Assembly: GCA_940671915.1 (NCBI GenBank)
Contig: CALNVZ010001721.1
Span: forward strand, 43,897,888-43,961,887
DNA: 64,000 nt
Reading direction: 5' to 3'
Origin: Paracentrotus lividus
Taxonomy: Eukaryota > Echinodermata > Echinoidea > Camarodonta > Echinidae
In this document: one piece after another, positions 34,701-38,790 of the stretch
Layout of the letters: each line of letters starts with the position of its first letter
Position numbering within the stretch: the stretch's first letter is position 1
Program-made: the position numbers and the translations under genes
Notes under the pieces: generated by a model
Told to the model about the DNA's origin: nothing
Database searches by the model: none
What the model saw: the letters and a program-made list of their open reading frames with translations, nothing else

Positions 34701-37616
34701 GAACTCGATTTAAACAAATTGATTATTGATAATCTAAGCTGTAGGTGAATAGCTAAAGAGATAGCGTTATATTCCATGTCCGTACTAATTTTGATTCTTG
34801 TATAATGTTGTCTTTATTAAGTCATAATTTATATCGTTTATCATTTACATGATGAATACTTTTGTTTAAAAAAAATATGAATACAAAATTCGAATCGGCA
34901 TTTAATGATTAAAAAAGATACAAAATGACTGTCAGGACTAGATGTTTGGCGATTCAAAAAGTACGTCATAGGCCTACCCTTCTATCAGTTTTCTTAATGA
35001 GTGAAATTCCACTAATTTCAAAAGTAGTTACATAAAGGACAACCAGGTATTTTCATTTTTTATTATTATTATTATTTATGTAGTTCAAGTGAGAAAGAAA
35101 GTAACAAATTGGTAGGCCCATTCCCGCCCACCCCAATTTCCATACCCTTTACAAACGTGAACATAGCTCATCCACGCATGAATGATTTTGAAACTATTTG
35201 GTGTCATAATATAACAGTTGGGATAATGAGCTTTCCATTCATGTAAGTTTTGTCACCTAGAACCATATACTTTTAATTTGGCAGCCAATTCAAAAGTGTA
35301 TAGTTCAAGTTCAAGTTCAAGTTCATTTTATTTTCCACAAATCAACATAATAAAGCAATTTACAGTGTATAAAGCAATCAAATTAAATTCATTTACATAG
35401 GACAAATATAAATATATATATTTTACAATCAAGAAGAAAAGTGGAGGAGCCTAAAGAAAAGCAGAGCTTGTTGTGGATAGGCCCCAATAAAGGAATAATA
35501 CAAAATATTGCTCAAATGAAAGGAAATAATCGTTACGAGGAAAAAGGAATTAAGCAAAAGGAGAAGAAGAGTTGAAAGGAGATAGGAAAGGGATAGAAAG
35601 AAGAATTTACTGGAACGGGGACACACGGATACACTTACAGGAGGGGTAACAGTAACTGAAAAGATTTGTAAGGGGATCTGCAGCTGGTATACGAAAGCAT
35701 AGATCTTTTTGGGGACGCACTGTACATGCTGTATAGGACTTCAGTTTTTAGAGTGTTGATTTAAACCTCCTCTTATTTTCATACCCTTTAAAAAAAAGTG
35801 AACATTGCTCATCTATGCATGAATTATTTTGGAACAATTTGGTATAATATAGCAGTTGGGATAATGAGCTTTCCATTCATGTAAGTTGTGACACCTAGAA
35901 CGACATACTTTTAATTTGGTAGGCATTTCAAAAGTGTATAGATCTTTTTGGGACGCAGTTTACATGCTGTATAGTGTTTCAGTTTTTAGAGTGTTGGTTT
36001 AAACCTCCTCTACAATGATAGCATGGCCGCTCAAAGGACATGAAACTTGATCTTTTATTTGATCTCCAAAATCTTTCACAATACCTGGCTGATCTGTCAG
36101 TATACTTCATAGGCTCAAAAACTTTTGGTGAAAATTCATGTATAAAAGTTTATCCAGCTTAAAGATATGAGACTACACTCACATCAACGCATATGACAGA
36201 TTTCACTTTCTTGCTTCATTTTGTCAAACTAGGTCAGTTTTGTAAATAAGCAACGTGCAATGTTTTCCTGACTGAATAGTGCTTTGCCTTTTTTTACCTT
36301 CAGTCTTACGAAAATAGCTGTAAAACACAGAAACACTTTAAACTCACTGTTCTGCTCCATATTTCATTTTATATAACCAGGAAATGAACAAAATAAATCA
36401 TGACTAAAAACAATCATGAAATAATTTTATAAAAAGCAAGATTGTCTCACACACTGTAAAACTGTAAAGGAACTAATTTTCAATGACTACTGGCGTGACT
36501 AGACAAAATGTCAAATTGATACCTTTGATTTTTAATTCTTGAACTTATAACTATTAAAATTGAATATTTCGATTCCAGTGAGTCGTTTACGATTAAAAAA
36601 CACGATTATTCAGAGTTGCTGAAATAGATAACTAAGGGGCCTAAACATAATTATTGAACCATTTCCTGACAAAGGAAAAATTTCGTCAAAATTGTTGGTG
36701 CGGTGTATTTATGCAAAATATGCACTTTATCCGAATATTTTTTGATTGTTTGTTGTTACCATCGAACAAATATCTAAAATATAATGATTAATCCGTCAAT
36801 TTTTTTTTTCGTTCTATTTCATATACGATTATGTGACATTGCTTTATAATTTATATTGAGAGCAATATGCTTTGTATCGGACAAAATCATGGATCCGCAA
36901 ATATAAGAACTCATAAAACTATTATCAAACTTTTATACATTGCAATTCACCGGGTTTTTTCCCCTGAAATTAGCTTCGCCGCCCGCCCAACTCATTCGCT
37001 TTCACTTGTAATGGCCTATAGCTAGGCCTACATGACATGGCTAGTCCACAACTATACAGTCTGTGTCAAATAAAATGGTACAGTTGAAGAACATTTTTTT
37101 TTTAGTATGAAAATTAATAACATTCTAAATGTGCTCGATATTTCCATAAAGTAGTAAAATCAAGCTTTCTTCTACAATTTTTTTCATCCCATTTGTTGCT
37201 GTACATCTTGAGTTTTCTATAATCAAGAAAAAATGTACTTTGCGCATATTTGTACAGGCTTAAAATAATGTAGCTTTACACACACTCGATGTCTACATTC
37301 ATATAAATTTATGTTAAAAAAGGTTCGATATTCGATAACAATTATCATATATTCTTATCAAGACCACTATTAAATTACTCTACTTGATCTAGGTGAAATT
37401 GTAGTGGATCACCGGTATTAAAAGGAAACTGCTCAATAATTTGAGCATCCAAACCTTCGACACAATTTGAGCATAGCTCCATTATATTTGATCTGCATTA
37501 ATAATAAAATAAAACAATGTTTAATTGAAGTAAATAAGTGTTGATTTCAAATTGAGACTAAAAATTAATGACTTACCCAAAATGCAAAGTAACGCCGTCA
37601 ACACCCAATGTTTCAT
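704..37616 (-). CDS. Adhesion-GPCR/latrophilin-like gene, 5' part (11 exons)
   Basis: Gene model assembled by reading the minus strand. Exon order is signal peptide, EGF first half, C-type lectin (2 exons), EGF second half, SUEL lectin (2), HormR (2), GAIN region (2). Every internal junction has AG/GT borders, and all phases agree, so the extracellular reading frame is continuous. SUEL followed by HormR and GAIN is the latrophilin/adhesion-GPCR order; the EGF and C-type lectin modules at the N-terminus are extra. Such proteins are membrane receptors whose GAIN domain usually self-cleaves at a GPS site before the seven-helix region. GPS and helices are not in the window and should lie left of position 1. 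The link of exon 1 to exon 2 across about 27 kb is the weakest step. Repeats fill the introns. Confidence 0.75.
767..1578. other. Intron, nothing recognised
   Basis: AT-rich intron between the two GAIN exons. I see no further exon, TIR element or tandem repeat. Confidence 0.5.
1579..1785 (-). CDS. Receptor gene exon 10: GAIN domain, first piece
   Basis: 207 nt, 69 codons, phase 0 at both ends; acceptor TTTAATTCAG, donor GAG/GTAAGA. It begins EISAGNKEAVEIASTIEDIL and contains ADQVVNLLSNLNNLQ. The helical pattern, with conserved leucines and the 'ADQVVNLL' stretch, matches GAIN subdomain A of adhesion GPCRs. Two N-glycosylation sequons are visible (NET, NKT). In the family this domain packs under the GPS cleavage site and holds the hidden tethered agonist. 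The spacing from HormR directly into GAIN is as in latrophilins. Confidence 0.78.
1814..2120 (-). mobile_element. Short-palindrome MITE, GAGACGTCTC family, copy 1
   Basis: About 300 bp filled with variants of the perfect palindrome GAGACGTCTC and of TCTCAAAGTAGTTTC. A second copy in opposite orientation lies at 49029-49312. There, terminal inverted repeats TATCTCACTTCG(C/T)GG are clearer; here the matching ends are TAAGTGTGATATC and AAAGTGAGAA. No coding capacity. Superfamily unknown. Confidence 0.65.
2199..2328 (+). mobile_element. hAT-like MITE, family S, copy 1 (decayed)
   Basis: About 130 bp with ends AGGAGCGGATCC and GGATCCACTACTG. The core, including 'AGCGGTTCTATTATGTTT' and 'GGGCC', is shared with copies at 5069-5201 (inverted) and 48325-48457. 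The 48 kb copy has a 5-bp target duplication; here it is not clear. Confidence 0.6.
2595..2695 (-). CDS. Receptor gene exon 9: HormR domain, second half
   Basis: 101 nt; enters with two bases completing a glycine codon and ends in phase 0 at CAG/GTATAT. It reads QVTFSCLVGGEWQISGPDAS then GCKEITQADELEQ. Joined to the previous exon it gives CPIGFTGQVTFSC, then the conserved tryptophan and last cysteine of a hormone-receptor (HormR) domain. HormR is usual between the lectin part and GAIN in adhesion GPCRs. The splice restores a clean cysteine spacing, which supports both chosen splice sites. Confidence 0.78.
2825..2936 (+). repeat. LINE-like 3' end with GAACT tail
   Basis: AT-rich tract ending in 'AATAAAATCGAACTGAACTG', a short-tandem tail typical of 3' ends of CR1/L2-like LINEs. 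No coding part is present. Similar tails occur at 10440-10556 and, inverted, at 35304-35702. Confidence 0.4.
2937..3565. other. Intron, mostly unrecognised
   Basis: Holds 'CAGAGTGTCTCAA' near 3100, a word like a Tc1/mariner-type end (compare 31817-32150), and 'GCGACGTCTTCTGGGTCT' near 3413, also found in that element. No whole element could be delimited. Confidence 0.35.
3566..3715 (-). CDS. Receptor gene exon 8: HormR domain, first half
   Basis: 150 nt, acceptor ATCGACACAG, donor ACTG/GTGACT. It reads DPAVYNAPYPTARTEAPIMY then CKEIVYVNTTYDVTRENTTV and LTPCPIGFTG. Two sequons (NTT, NTT) lie in the middle. The cysteine, TPCP and G-F-T-G pattern is the first half of a HormR domain, completed by the exon at 2595-2695. 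The open frame continues past the donor for a few codons and then stops, as expected for intron. An inserted element begins only about 40 bp upstream of the acceptor. Confidence 0.78.
3751..4209. mobile_element. hAT-like MITE with 5-bp target duplication
   Basis: Element 3756-4204 with ends CAGGCCCGTAACTAGG and, complemented, CAGGCACGTAATTAGG. TATTT flanks it on both sides. The inside holds long G, C, A and T runs (for example 4029-4056, C) and two copies of a short segment ending in 'TTGATGTAC'. No coding capacity. CAG...CTG ends with a short target duplication suggest a hAT group. Confidence 0.75.
4210..4790. other. Intron, nothing recognised
   Basis: AT-rich, no repeat family or exon identified. 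Confidence 0.4.
4791..4897 (-). CDS. Receptor gene exon 7: SUEL lectin domain, second half
   Basis: 107 nt; acceptor TTGAATTACAG, donor ACAA/GTAAGT. It reads CIGKTFCAIYVENGFFQDNP then CIPQKHLDLRYQC. This is the C-terminal half of a SUEL/galactose-binding (rhamnose-binding) lectin domain: C-x-G-x3-C, F-x2-D-x-P-C, K-x-L-x3-Y-x-C. The usual DPC motif has one extra residue (DNPC). Phase links cleanly to the exons on both sides. Confidence 0.82.
5069..5201 (-). mobile_element. hAT-like MITE, family S, copy 2
   Basis: 133 bp with ends CAGTAGCGGACGCATCC and GGATCCGCGCCTG. It is inverted relative to the copies at 2199-2328 and 48325-48457 and has the same length as the latter. Target duplication not evident. 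It lies in the intron dividing the SUEL domain. Confidence 0.75.
5505..5694 (-). CDS. Receptor gene exon 6: SUEL lectin domain, first half
   Basis: 190 nt; acceptor GGATTCCCAG, donor TGT/GTAAGT. It reads DKAIQICEGEDIEVTCTVEQ, KIVRIEYAAYGAYDNTTCND, then GTNFLSEGQVCLARTSLQKT. It has the first half of the SUEL fold: C-x-G-x5-C, I-x-A/Y-x-Y-G, then the T-x-C segment. The carbohydrate-contacting YGR motif of classical SUEL lectins appears as YGA. Latrophilins use this domain for protein ligands, so loss of the arginine does not argue against function. Junction with exon 7 gives ...KTAAVCIGKTFC. Confidence 0.82.
5732..5776. repeat. Poly(A) run, 45 bp
   Basis: Uninterrupted A run 35 bp or so upstream of the SUEL exon 6 acceptor (it is the poly(T) tract of the minus-strand intron). 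It could be an extended polypyrimidine tract or a retroposon tail; nothing else supports the latter. Confidence 0.8.
5777..6382. other. Intron, nothing recognised
   Basis: Contains a loose repeat of 'GATTATGAAC' near 5910-5960. No exon or delimited element. Confidence 0.4.
6383..6469 (-). CDS. Receptor gene exon 5: EGF domain, second half
   Basis: 87 nt; acceptor TATTCTTACAG, donor ACAT/GTAAGA; phase 1 at both ends. It reads DYNIWTSQCRCPPQHYGPFC then EETVESGT. C-x-C-x8-C with YGPFC is cysteines 4-6 of an EGF-like domain. Cysteines 1-3 are in the exon at 10097-10180, and the C-type lectin exons lie between. Joining directly to that exon gives one canonical EGF domain; joining to the lectin exon also keeps frame. 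Confidence 0.82.
6540..6635 (+). repeat. Fragment of the GGGGCATTTCAT foldback MITE
   Basis: Shares 'TTTTATCC(A/G)ACAAATTTGC' and the following 'CAGCCAATCAGATGC' core with the complete element at 20827-20961. Its outer ends are lost. Confidence 0.6.
6636..7153. other. Intron, nothing recognised
   Basis: I searched this stretch on the minus strand for another EGF first half that could pair with exon 5 and found none. Confidence 0.45.
7154..7345 (-). CDS. Receptor gene exon 4: C-type lectin domain, second half
   Basis: 192 nt; acceptor GATTCAATCAG-like tract ending in CAG, donor TGTG/GTGAGC; phase 1 both ends. It reads TYWVSARYHGTSSEWKWYPK, then VDGDDGDCMVYDKGMSISKP and EPCNSTYNFIC. The W-V-S/G-A start, the GDC cysteine and the final C-N-x3-N/F-I-C are the second half of a C-type lectin fold. 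The EPN/QPD and WND calcium-sugar motifs are absent, so classical calcium-dependent sugar binding is unlikely. Confidence 0.82.
7346..7771. other. Intron, nothing recognised
   Basis: AT-rich; contains a short repeated phrase 'AGATACGCATTCCAATTTTCT' variant at 7405-7475 but no element. Confidence 0.4.
7772..8163 (-). mobile_element. LINE 3' end with ORF2 C-terminus
   Basis: Read on the minus strand, 8163-8046 encodes LLLAPTLWNSLLPSLRNHST then LTSFKAALKTYLFL and a stop. The LWNSLP...SFK..LKT.LF pattern is the end of the reverse-transcriptase ORF of CR1/Jockey-type LINEs. About 270 bp of 3' UTR follows, with 'AAGCGCTT' and 'AGGCGCTGTATAAATA', ending in an (AAT)n tail at 7781-7812. The element is strongly 5'-truncated and lies in the intron that divides the C-type lectin domain. 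Confidence 0.75.
8274..8462 (-). CDS. Receptor gene exon 3: C-type lectin domain, first half
   Basis: 189 nt; acceptor TATCATCTTAG, donor GTCT/GTAAGT; phase 1 both ends. It reads DGKYYMHVSSTPLTWDEANT then YCMTQGGNLVSFEDKTEELF. YY...TW-x-E-A-x2-Y-C followed by GG-x-L-V-S is the classical first half of a C-type lectin domain with its first long-range cysteine. With exon 4 it makes a full domain of about 120 residues and four cysteines. Confidence 0.85.
8463..9370. other. Intron with GA run and G/C-run patch
   Basis: GA-rich simple repeat at 8495-8545. At 8890-8985 there is a patch of alternating G7-8 and C6-9 runs reading 'GGGGGGATACAACCCCCC' and related to the patch at 44490-44575. 8745-8830 contains 'CCGGTACTCCCGAAGG...CCTTCGAGAATACCGG', an imperfect inverted repeat. 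No exon seen. Confidence 0.45.
9371..9965. repeat. Two tandem ~370-bp units with CGCTTCGCGCTCGC motif
   Basis: Units start near 9371 and 9741. Each has 'CTTCGCGCTCGCTGATACTAAATAGGA'-like text (varying bases), then 'TATCTCC...TTTAGCT', then 'ATTTCGGCTCGC', 'ATTACTAAAATGAA', 'GGCAGCCAT' and a 'CCCCTCCCTCT' stretch. The same GCGAGCGCGAAGCGC word anchors the array at 43093-43990. Non-coding. Confidence 0.7.
10097..10180 (-). CDS. Receptor gene exon 2: EGF domain, first half
   Basis: 84 nt; acceptor TGCAGCAG (tandem NAGNAG), donor TTGA/GTAAGT; phase 1 both ends. It reads RGIGGETFNETCVYNPCMNG then GTCMNIL. C-x4-C-x5-C with NPCMNGGTC is cysteines 1-3 of an EGF-like domain. Using the upstream AG of the tandem acceptor would add one alanine. 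Cleavage of the signal peptide encoded by exon 1 would leave this exon at the mature N-terminus. Confidence 0.82.
10440..10556 (+). repeat. LINE-like 3' end with GAACTT tail
   Basis: 'TTTATACAATGTGAAATGC...TTATAATAAATGATTTGCAA' followed by 'AAATGAACTTGAACTTGAAC'. The same layout, inverted, ends the insertion at 35304-35702. Confidence 0.5.
10557..11606. other. First intron of the receptor gene: CT microsatellite and (AAT)n
   Basis: Pure CT/C-rich microsatellite at 10918-11072; (AAT)n at 11326-11346 next to 'TATTTATCGAGC', resembling LINE/SINE 3' tails. The long leucine/serine ORF over the CT tract is simple-sequence translation, not a gene. Confidence 0.7.
12181..13027 (+). mobile_element. 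Family E TIR element, copy 1 (847 bp, TA-flanked)
   Basis: Ends GGGGAGACCGGGGATGGAAG and, complemented, GGGGTCGGGGATGGACGTTA. TA flanks at 12179-12180 and 13028-13029, confirmed by the empty site in the other family R copies (GAATGTACC). Inside are several 'GGTTGTTACA/TGTAACAACC' words, including a perfect 34-bp palindrome at 12544-12577. A second copy is at 21352-22228. Non-autonomous, Tc1/mariner-like by target duplication. Confidence 0.85.
13093..14089 (+). mobile_element. Family F Tc1/mariner-like element, copy 1 (997 bp)
   Basis: Terminal inverted repeats begin CAGTGGTGGCCAAAATTATT (right end CAGTAATGGCCAAAATTATT when complemented). TA flanks at 13091-13092 and 14090-14091; the empty site exists in family R copies. 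No transposase ORF. Copy 2 at 45416-46881 is closely similar over its whole length. Confidence 0.87.
14406..14949. other. Nothing recognised
   Basis: AT-rich intron sequence; A-rich patch at 14815-14860. Confidence 0.4.
14950..15084. mobile_element. hAT-like MITE, 135 bp, with 5-bp target duplication
   Basis: Ends CAGTTACGGATCCAG and, complemented, CAGTGGCGGATCCAGG. ATGTC is repeated directly on both sides. The core 'GCGCGCCCCCTATAATTTG' is GC-rich. The ends match family S at 48325-48457 but the core differs. Confidence 0.78.
15325..15383. other. Assembly gap (59 N)
   Basis: Run of N; the true length is unknown. Confidence 0.99.
15384..16228. other. Nothing recognised
   Basis: Intron sequence. 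The minus-strand ORF at 15526-15837 has no family features and I do not call it. Confidence 0.4.
16229..16399. mobile_element. Small TIR MITE (GGTGTTTCACCAA ends)
   Basis: Left end GGGTCTGTTTCACCAAATTG, right end complement GGGTGGTGTTTCACCAAGTC. Subterminal 'TTCGTAAAGTTACGAA'-type words are partly mirrored. About 170 bp, non-coding. Confidence 0.7.
16412..16771. mobile_element. PIF/Harbinger-like MITE with TAA target duplication
   Basis: 360 bp. Ends GGCCAAAAAAAAAAATGTTT and, complemented, GGCCAAAAAAATTGTTTGTT; both continue into a GTTTGCCCTCC / GTTTCCCTCC word. TAA stands on both sides (16409-16411, 16772-16774). A poly(A) run (16673-16704) and (CGAC)n at 16708-16724 lie inside. Three-base TAA duplication and GGCC ends fit PIF/Harbinger. 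Confidence 0.75.
16775..18631. other. Long intron stretch, little recognised
   Basis: 'ATATAGCGCTCATTACTTGA...ACAGCGCCTTACGTAA' at 16852-16890 resembles the LINE/SINE 3' region seen at 7800-7860. Otherwise no exon, TIR pair or tandem repeat was found. Confidence 0.4.
18632..19655 (+). mobile_element. Family R element, copy B (no nested insertions)
   Basis: Collinear with copy A from 'CATATCAATTCTACTCCACG' to 'AAGTTTACAACTAGATG', without either insertion, so it supplies the empty sites. The right terminal repeat is lost. It differs from copies A and C by many one- to three-base indels. Confidence 0.75.
19656..20826. other. Little recognised; CT-rich patches
   Basis: CT-rich simple sequence at 20495-20545 and 20590-20660. 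No supported exon in the minus-strand ORFs at 19577-20167. Confidence 0.4.
20827..20961. mobile_element. Foldback MITE (GGGGCATTTCAT ends)
   Basis: 135 bp. Left arm GGGGCATTTCATCAAAGGAC continues TTGTCTGATATTTTATCCG; the right arm is its complement with few changes and ends ATGAAACGCCCC. The core carries 'CAGCCAATCAGATGC', also present in the fragment at 6540-6635. Confidence 0.8.
21129..21162. repeat. (TA)n microsatellite
   Basis: Alternating TA run directly left of the TIR element that starts at 21167. Confidence 0.85.
21167..22354. mobile_element. TIR element (GGCCCGTATTC ends) carrying a nested family E copy
   Basis: Left end GGCCCGTATTCACAAAGGTG, right end complement GGCCCGTATTCTACAAAGGT; both continue GG..TAAAGT.AAGC. 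Total 1188 bp, of which 877 bp is the family E insertion, leaving about 310 bp of its own sequence. The related palindromic element at 48038-48228 shares the GGCCCGTATTC end. Confidence 0.78.
21352..22228 (+). mobile_element. Family E TIR element, copy 2
   Basis: Starts GGGGAGACGCGGGTATGGAA and ends with the matching inverted repeat; TA on both sides (21350-21351, 22229-22230). Collinear with the copy at 12181-13027, with many single-base insertions relative to it. The long internal palindrome is present near 21717-21753 but broken by small changes. Confidence 0.82.
22355..23091. other. Nothing recognised
   Basis: CT-rich patch at 22600-22640; remainder is unrecognised intron. Confidence 0.4.
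23092..23335. mobile_element. CACAGTGTGAA-tiled element, family T, copy 3 (short, decayed)
   Basis: Left end ACCCTGCTGGAAAAT resembles the ACCCTGCTGGAAAG end of family T. The inside has several 'CACTGTGAAAA', 'CACAGTGTGAAAG' and 'AACACACAGTGTCACAGTG' words. The right end is poorly kept (CCGGAAGGGCAGGC). Confidence 0.55.
23704..23862. mobile_element. Foldback MITE, family H, copy 1
   Basis: 159 bp. Left arm GGGCCCCGTAACACAAAGGT, then TTGCAATCAATCGCAA; right end complement GGGCCCCGTAACACAAAGAA, then TTGCGATCAATTGCAA. Copy 2 lies 35 bp to the right. Core has 'AGCCAATCACGTTCATTGTT'. Confidence 0.82.
23898..24481. mobile_element. Foldback MITE, family H, copy 2, split by an insertion
   Basis: Left end GGGCCCCGAAACACAAAGGT; right end complement GGGCTCCATAACACAAACGT. 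The two halves together match copy 1, and the TIR element at 23995-24396 lies between them. Confidence 0.75.
23995..24396. mobile_element. TIR element (GTCTCGCCTGA ends) nested in family H copy 2
   Basis: Left end GTCTCGCCTGATGATTTCGC; right end complement GTCTCGCCTGAACGAAGTTC. Inside, 'TTTGACC' words recur (for example TGACCTTTTGACCCCAAGAT and GACCTTTTGACCCATACATG). 402 bp, non-coding. Confidence 0.72.
24482..26015. other. Nothing recognised apart from a 47-bp poly(T) run
   Basis: Poly(T) at 25725-25771, preceded by 'TACAGAGTGTCTCAAG', a possible Tc1/mariner-type end. Otherwise unrecognised intron. Confidence 0.5.
26016..28190. mobile_element. Complex of interleaved and nested inverted repeats
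   Basis: Three inverted-repeat pairs interlock. Pair a: TACCCCCATTCCACTGACAA at 26016, complement ending 27984. Pair b: TACCCCCATTCCACTGAGAA at 27215, complement ending 28190, arms of about 200 bp. Pair d: GACGTCGGACAGCTGAAAAC at 27101, complement ending about 27541, arms of about 110 bp that enclose the left arm of pair b. A family R copy sits at the inner edge of the left arm of pair a. The arms of b end in the palindrome GAACTAAG-N7-CTTAGTTC. No transposase ORF. Confidence 0.72.
26230..27099 (+). mobile_element. Family R element, copy C (3'-shortened)
   Basis: Starts CATATCAATTCTACTCCACG and runs collinear with copies A and B, without the family E and F insertions, to 'AAAACAAAGTGAAAAAA', where inverted repeat d begins. 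It lacks the last 100 bp or so and the right terminal repeat. Confidence 0.78.
28191..28546. other. Nothing recognised
   Basis: Intron sequence without delimited repeats. Confidence 0.4.
28547..29139. mobile_element. Foldback MITE, family P, copy 2 (intact)
   Basis: Element 28551-29135 with TTAA at 28547-28550 and 29136-29139. Same arms and inner loop as copy 1, with AGGGGAAACC / GGTTTCCCT-type terminal change shared by both ends. Non-coding. Confidence 0.88.
29140..29983. other. Nothing recognised
   Basis: Intron sequence; no exon or repeat pair found. Confidence 0.4.
29984..30981. mobile_element. Long-arm Tc1/mariner-like foldback element
   Basis: 998 bp with TA at 29982-29983 and 30982-30983. 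Ends CACTGTTCGTCATAAAGGTG and complement CACTGTCCGTCATAAAGGTG. Arms extend about 330 bp each and include 'TTCTGGGATCCTGG', 'CCTCAGTCCTACCCC' and complements. The centre is AT-rich. The ORFs in both arms mirror each other and are not genes. Confidence 0.83.
31043..31514. mobile_element. CACAGTGTGAA-tiled element, family T, copy 1
   Basis: 472 bp. Ends CCCTGCTGGAAAGAACACAC and complement CCCTGCTGGACAGAACACAC, each followed by TCATTCAC. The whole inside is tiled with TTCACACTGTGAA, CACAGTGTGAA and close variants on both strands (more than ten). No coding capacity. Its right 130 bp matches the right 125 bp of the element ending at 33960. Confidence 0.82.
31817..32150. mobile_element. TA-flanked MITE (CAGCGTGTCCC ends)
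   Basis: 334 bp, left end CAGCGTGTCCCAAGAAATG, right end complement CAGCGCGTCCCACCC. TA at 31815-31816 and 32151-32152. Inside is GCGACGTCTTTTGGGTCT, related to text at 3413-3431. Tc1/mariner-like by flanks. Confidence 0.75.
32257..32515. mobile_element. Foldback MITE (CAATTGAATATATG ends)
   Basis: 259 bp with arms of about 38 bp: CAATTGAATATATGAATATA...GCCCAAGTCCAT and its complement near the right end. Lies within the GAGTC-tiled element. Confidence 0.72.
32596..32896. other. Nothing recognised
   Basis: About 300 bp of AT-rich intron. Confidence 0.4.
32897..33960. mobile_element. CACAGTGTGAA-tiled element, family T, copy 2
   Basis: Left end CCTGCCCCGATGGAAGGAAC is a decayed form of the family end; right end is CTTTCCAGCAGGGTT. 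32930-33110 and 33500-33945 are dense in CACAGTGTG/CACACTGTG palindromes. The latter includes a roughly 55-60-bp unit 'TCTCCGGTTATCCACACTGTG...' repeated three to four times. 33130-33480 is AT-rich and unrelated, either a distinct core or an insertion. Confidence 0.68.
33961..35139. other. Nothing recognised
   Basis: 'GAAATCCGGGATCCGCTATG' at 34201-34220 is a lone hAT-like end word. No exon or full element. Confidence 0.4.
35140..36012. repeat. Tandem duplication, second copy intact, first copy split by a LINE tail
   Basis: Unit 1 is 35140-35303 plus 35703-35769; unit 2 is 35776-36012. Both run from 'CATACCCTTTA' through 'GATAATGAGCTTTCCATTCA' and 'AATTCAAAAGTGTATAG' to 'GTTTAAACCTCCTC'. A relative is present at about 47370-47660 ('GGATATGAGCTTTCTATCCA', 'CCAAAAGTGTAGTTGGGATG'). 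Confidence 0.75.
35304..35702 (-). mobile_element. LINE 3' end inserted in tandem unit 1
   Basis: On the minus strand it ends 'GGAAAATAAAATGAACTTGA' plus two more ACTTGA units, a short-tandem LINE tail. Unit 2 of the host duplication gives the empty site ('GTGTATAGATCTTTTT'). Imperfect target duplication 'AAAGTGTATAG' / 'AAAGCATAG' flanks it. 5'-truncated with no ORF left. Confidence 0.68.
36013..37056. other. Nothing recognised
   Basis: AT-rich intron sequence. Confidence 0.4.
37057..37250 (+). mobile_element. Family G element, left part only
   Basis: Starts CAGTCTGTGTCAAATAAAAT after a TA and follows the element at 45595-46050 for about 190 bp ('TTCTACAATTTTTTTCATC', 'AATCAAGAA'). The right end is missing. 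Confidence 0.7.
37577..37616 (-). CDS. Receptor gene exon 1: start codon and signal peptide
   Basis: 40 nt: ATG then 13 codons in all plus one base, reading MKHWVLTALLCIL and followed by GGTAAGT. Basic start plus hydrophobic core is a signal peptide. The exon ends in phase 1, the phase needed by the EGF exon at 10097-10180, where the join codon becomes alanine (ILA-RGIGG), a plausible signal-peptidase site. The context before ATG is TTCAAAATG. No competing 5' exon was seen nearer. The assignment to this gene rests on phase, strand and lack of alternatives. Confidence 0.55.
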
Positions 37617-37760
37617 TTTGAATGTGAAGAAAGACTACATCTAAATACCAAACACTTATGGTTTCCTTTTCAACAATTTCATATAGATAATGTCTTAGAC
37701 CACCAATCAAATAAGAAAAGCAAACGATGTTTGGATTGCGAAAGAATGTCATAAATAAAC
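37617..37760 (-). promoter_or_regulatory. Possible proximal promoter of the receptor gene
   Basis: Upstream of the start codon on the minus strand there is a TATCTATAT box-like word (37681-37689) and a GATTGGTGG CCAAT-type word (37700-37708). Both are common by chance in AT-rich DNA. Confidence 0.25.
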
Positions 37761-38394
37761 GAATATTTTGCTCTTGCGTGTCAGTCGCCTTAGAAACTCA
37801 TCTCAACAATTTGAAATTGCATTCTTATCGAAGTAGGAAAATCAATTTGCCATGCCGTCAAATTTAGGAGGAAAGAATCAATCGATGATCTCATTTCAGA
37901 ATTGTAGTCCAAGTTCAAGCACTCGTCGCTATATGATTGTCATTGGCGGAAAATATTGAAAATGGAATTGTGTTCAAGTATAGTATTGGTGGTGAGGAAT
38001 GATCAATAAGTTCAGCAGACGATAGAATTTGTTAACCGTCCCGTAAAATGTGGCTTGGCGGGAATGAGGGTATACCTGGGAGGCAAGCTCGCTCGACCTC
38101 TATCTCGCTCTCATCCCGGCCGCGCTCTCGACGCGTCAATTTTAATCTACCGCCAAAATATCAATACCAATTAACATATTTGACATGCATTTCTATTCAC
38201 GTTTCTCTTTCTCCCTTGATCCCACCTGACTTTCTCCTTAATGTTCTCATCCTTTTCAAATGATTTCTTTTTATGCTTCATCTCATCTAAAATAACGTTT
38301 ATCCTATTATAATTGTTCGTGTCCTGGAGGCAAATTTTATGTGCTTTTAAAATTAACATTTTAAAGAAAAATATCGTTATTATGTTTTTTTCTT
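37761..38394. other. Nothing recognised upstream of exon 1
   Basis: Includes a less AT-rich stretch at 38040-38145 ('CTCGCTCGACC...CCGGCCGCGCTCTCGACGCG'). It could be a regulatory region, but nothing specific was identified. Confidence 0.35.
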
Positions 38395-38558
38395 AATTCC
38401 TTTCTCCTCTAGACACTCCCTCCTCTATCTCTTTTTCTCTCTTCTCTCACGCTTTTCCTTTCTTTCTCCATCTGTCTCTTTCTCTCTCTCTCCTTCCCTC
38501 CCCTCTTTCACTCTTCTCTCTCTCTCTTTCTCTCTCCTTCCCTCCCCTCTTTCACTCT

Positions 38559-38640
<82 letters not shown>

Positions 38641-38702
38641 CCTTTCTTTCTCCACCTGTCTCTTTCTCTCTCTCCTTCCCTCCCCCCTCTCTCTCTCTGT
38701 CT

Positions 38703-38735
<33 letters not shown>

Positions 38736-38790
38736 ACACACTCTCTCTCTTTTCCTTTCTTTCTCCATCTGTCTCTTTATCTATCTCTTT
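38395..38790. repeat. CT-rich and (CA)n microsatellite
   Basis: Near-pure TCTCTTTC-type simple sequence with (CA)n at 38703-38732. Two similar ~95-bp segments repeat inside ('CCTTCCCTCCCCTCTTTCAC'). ORFs here are low-complexity and not genes. Confidence 0.9.

Noticed and set aside
38425-38768. Arg/Glu-rich and Cys-Val repeat ORFs
   Set aside because: Translation of (CT)n and (CA)n simple sequence.
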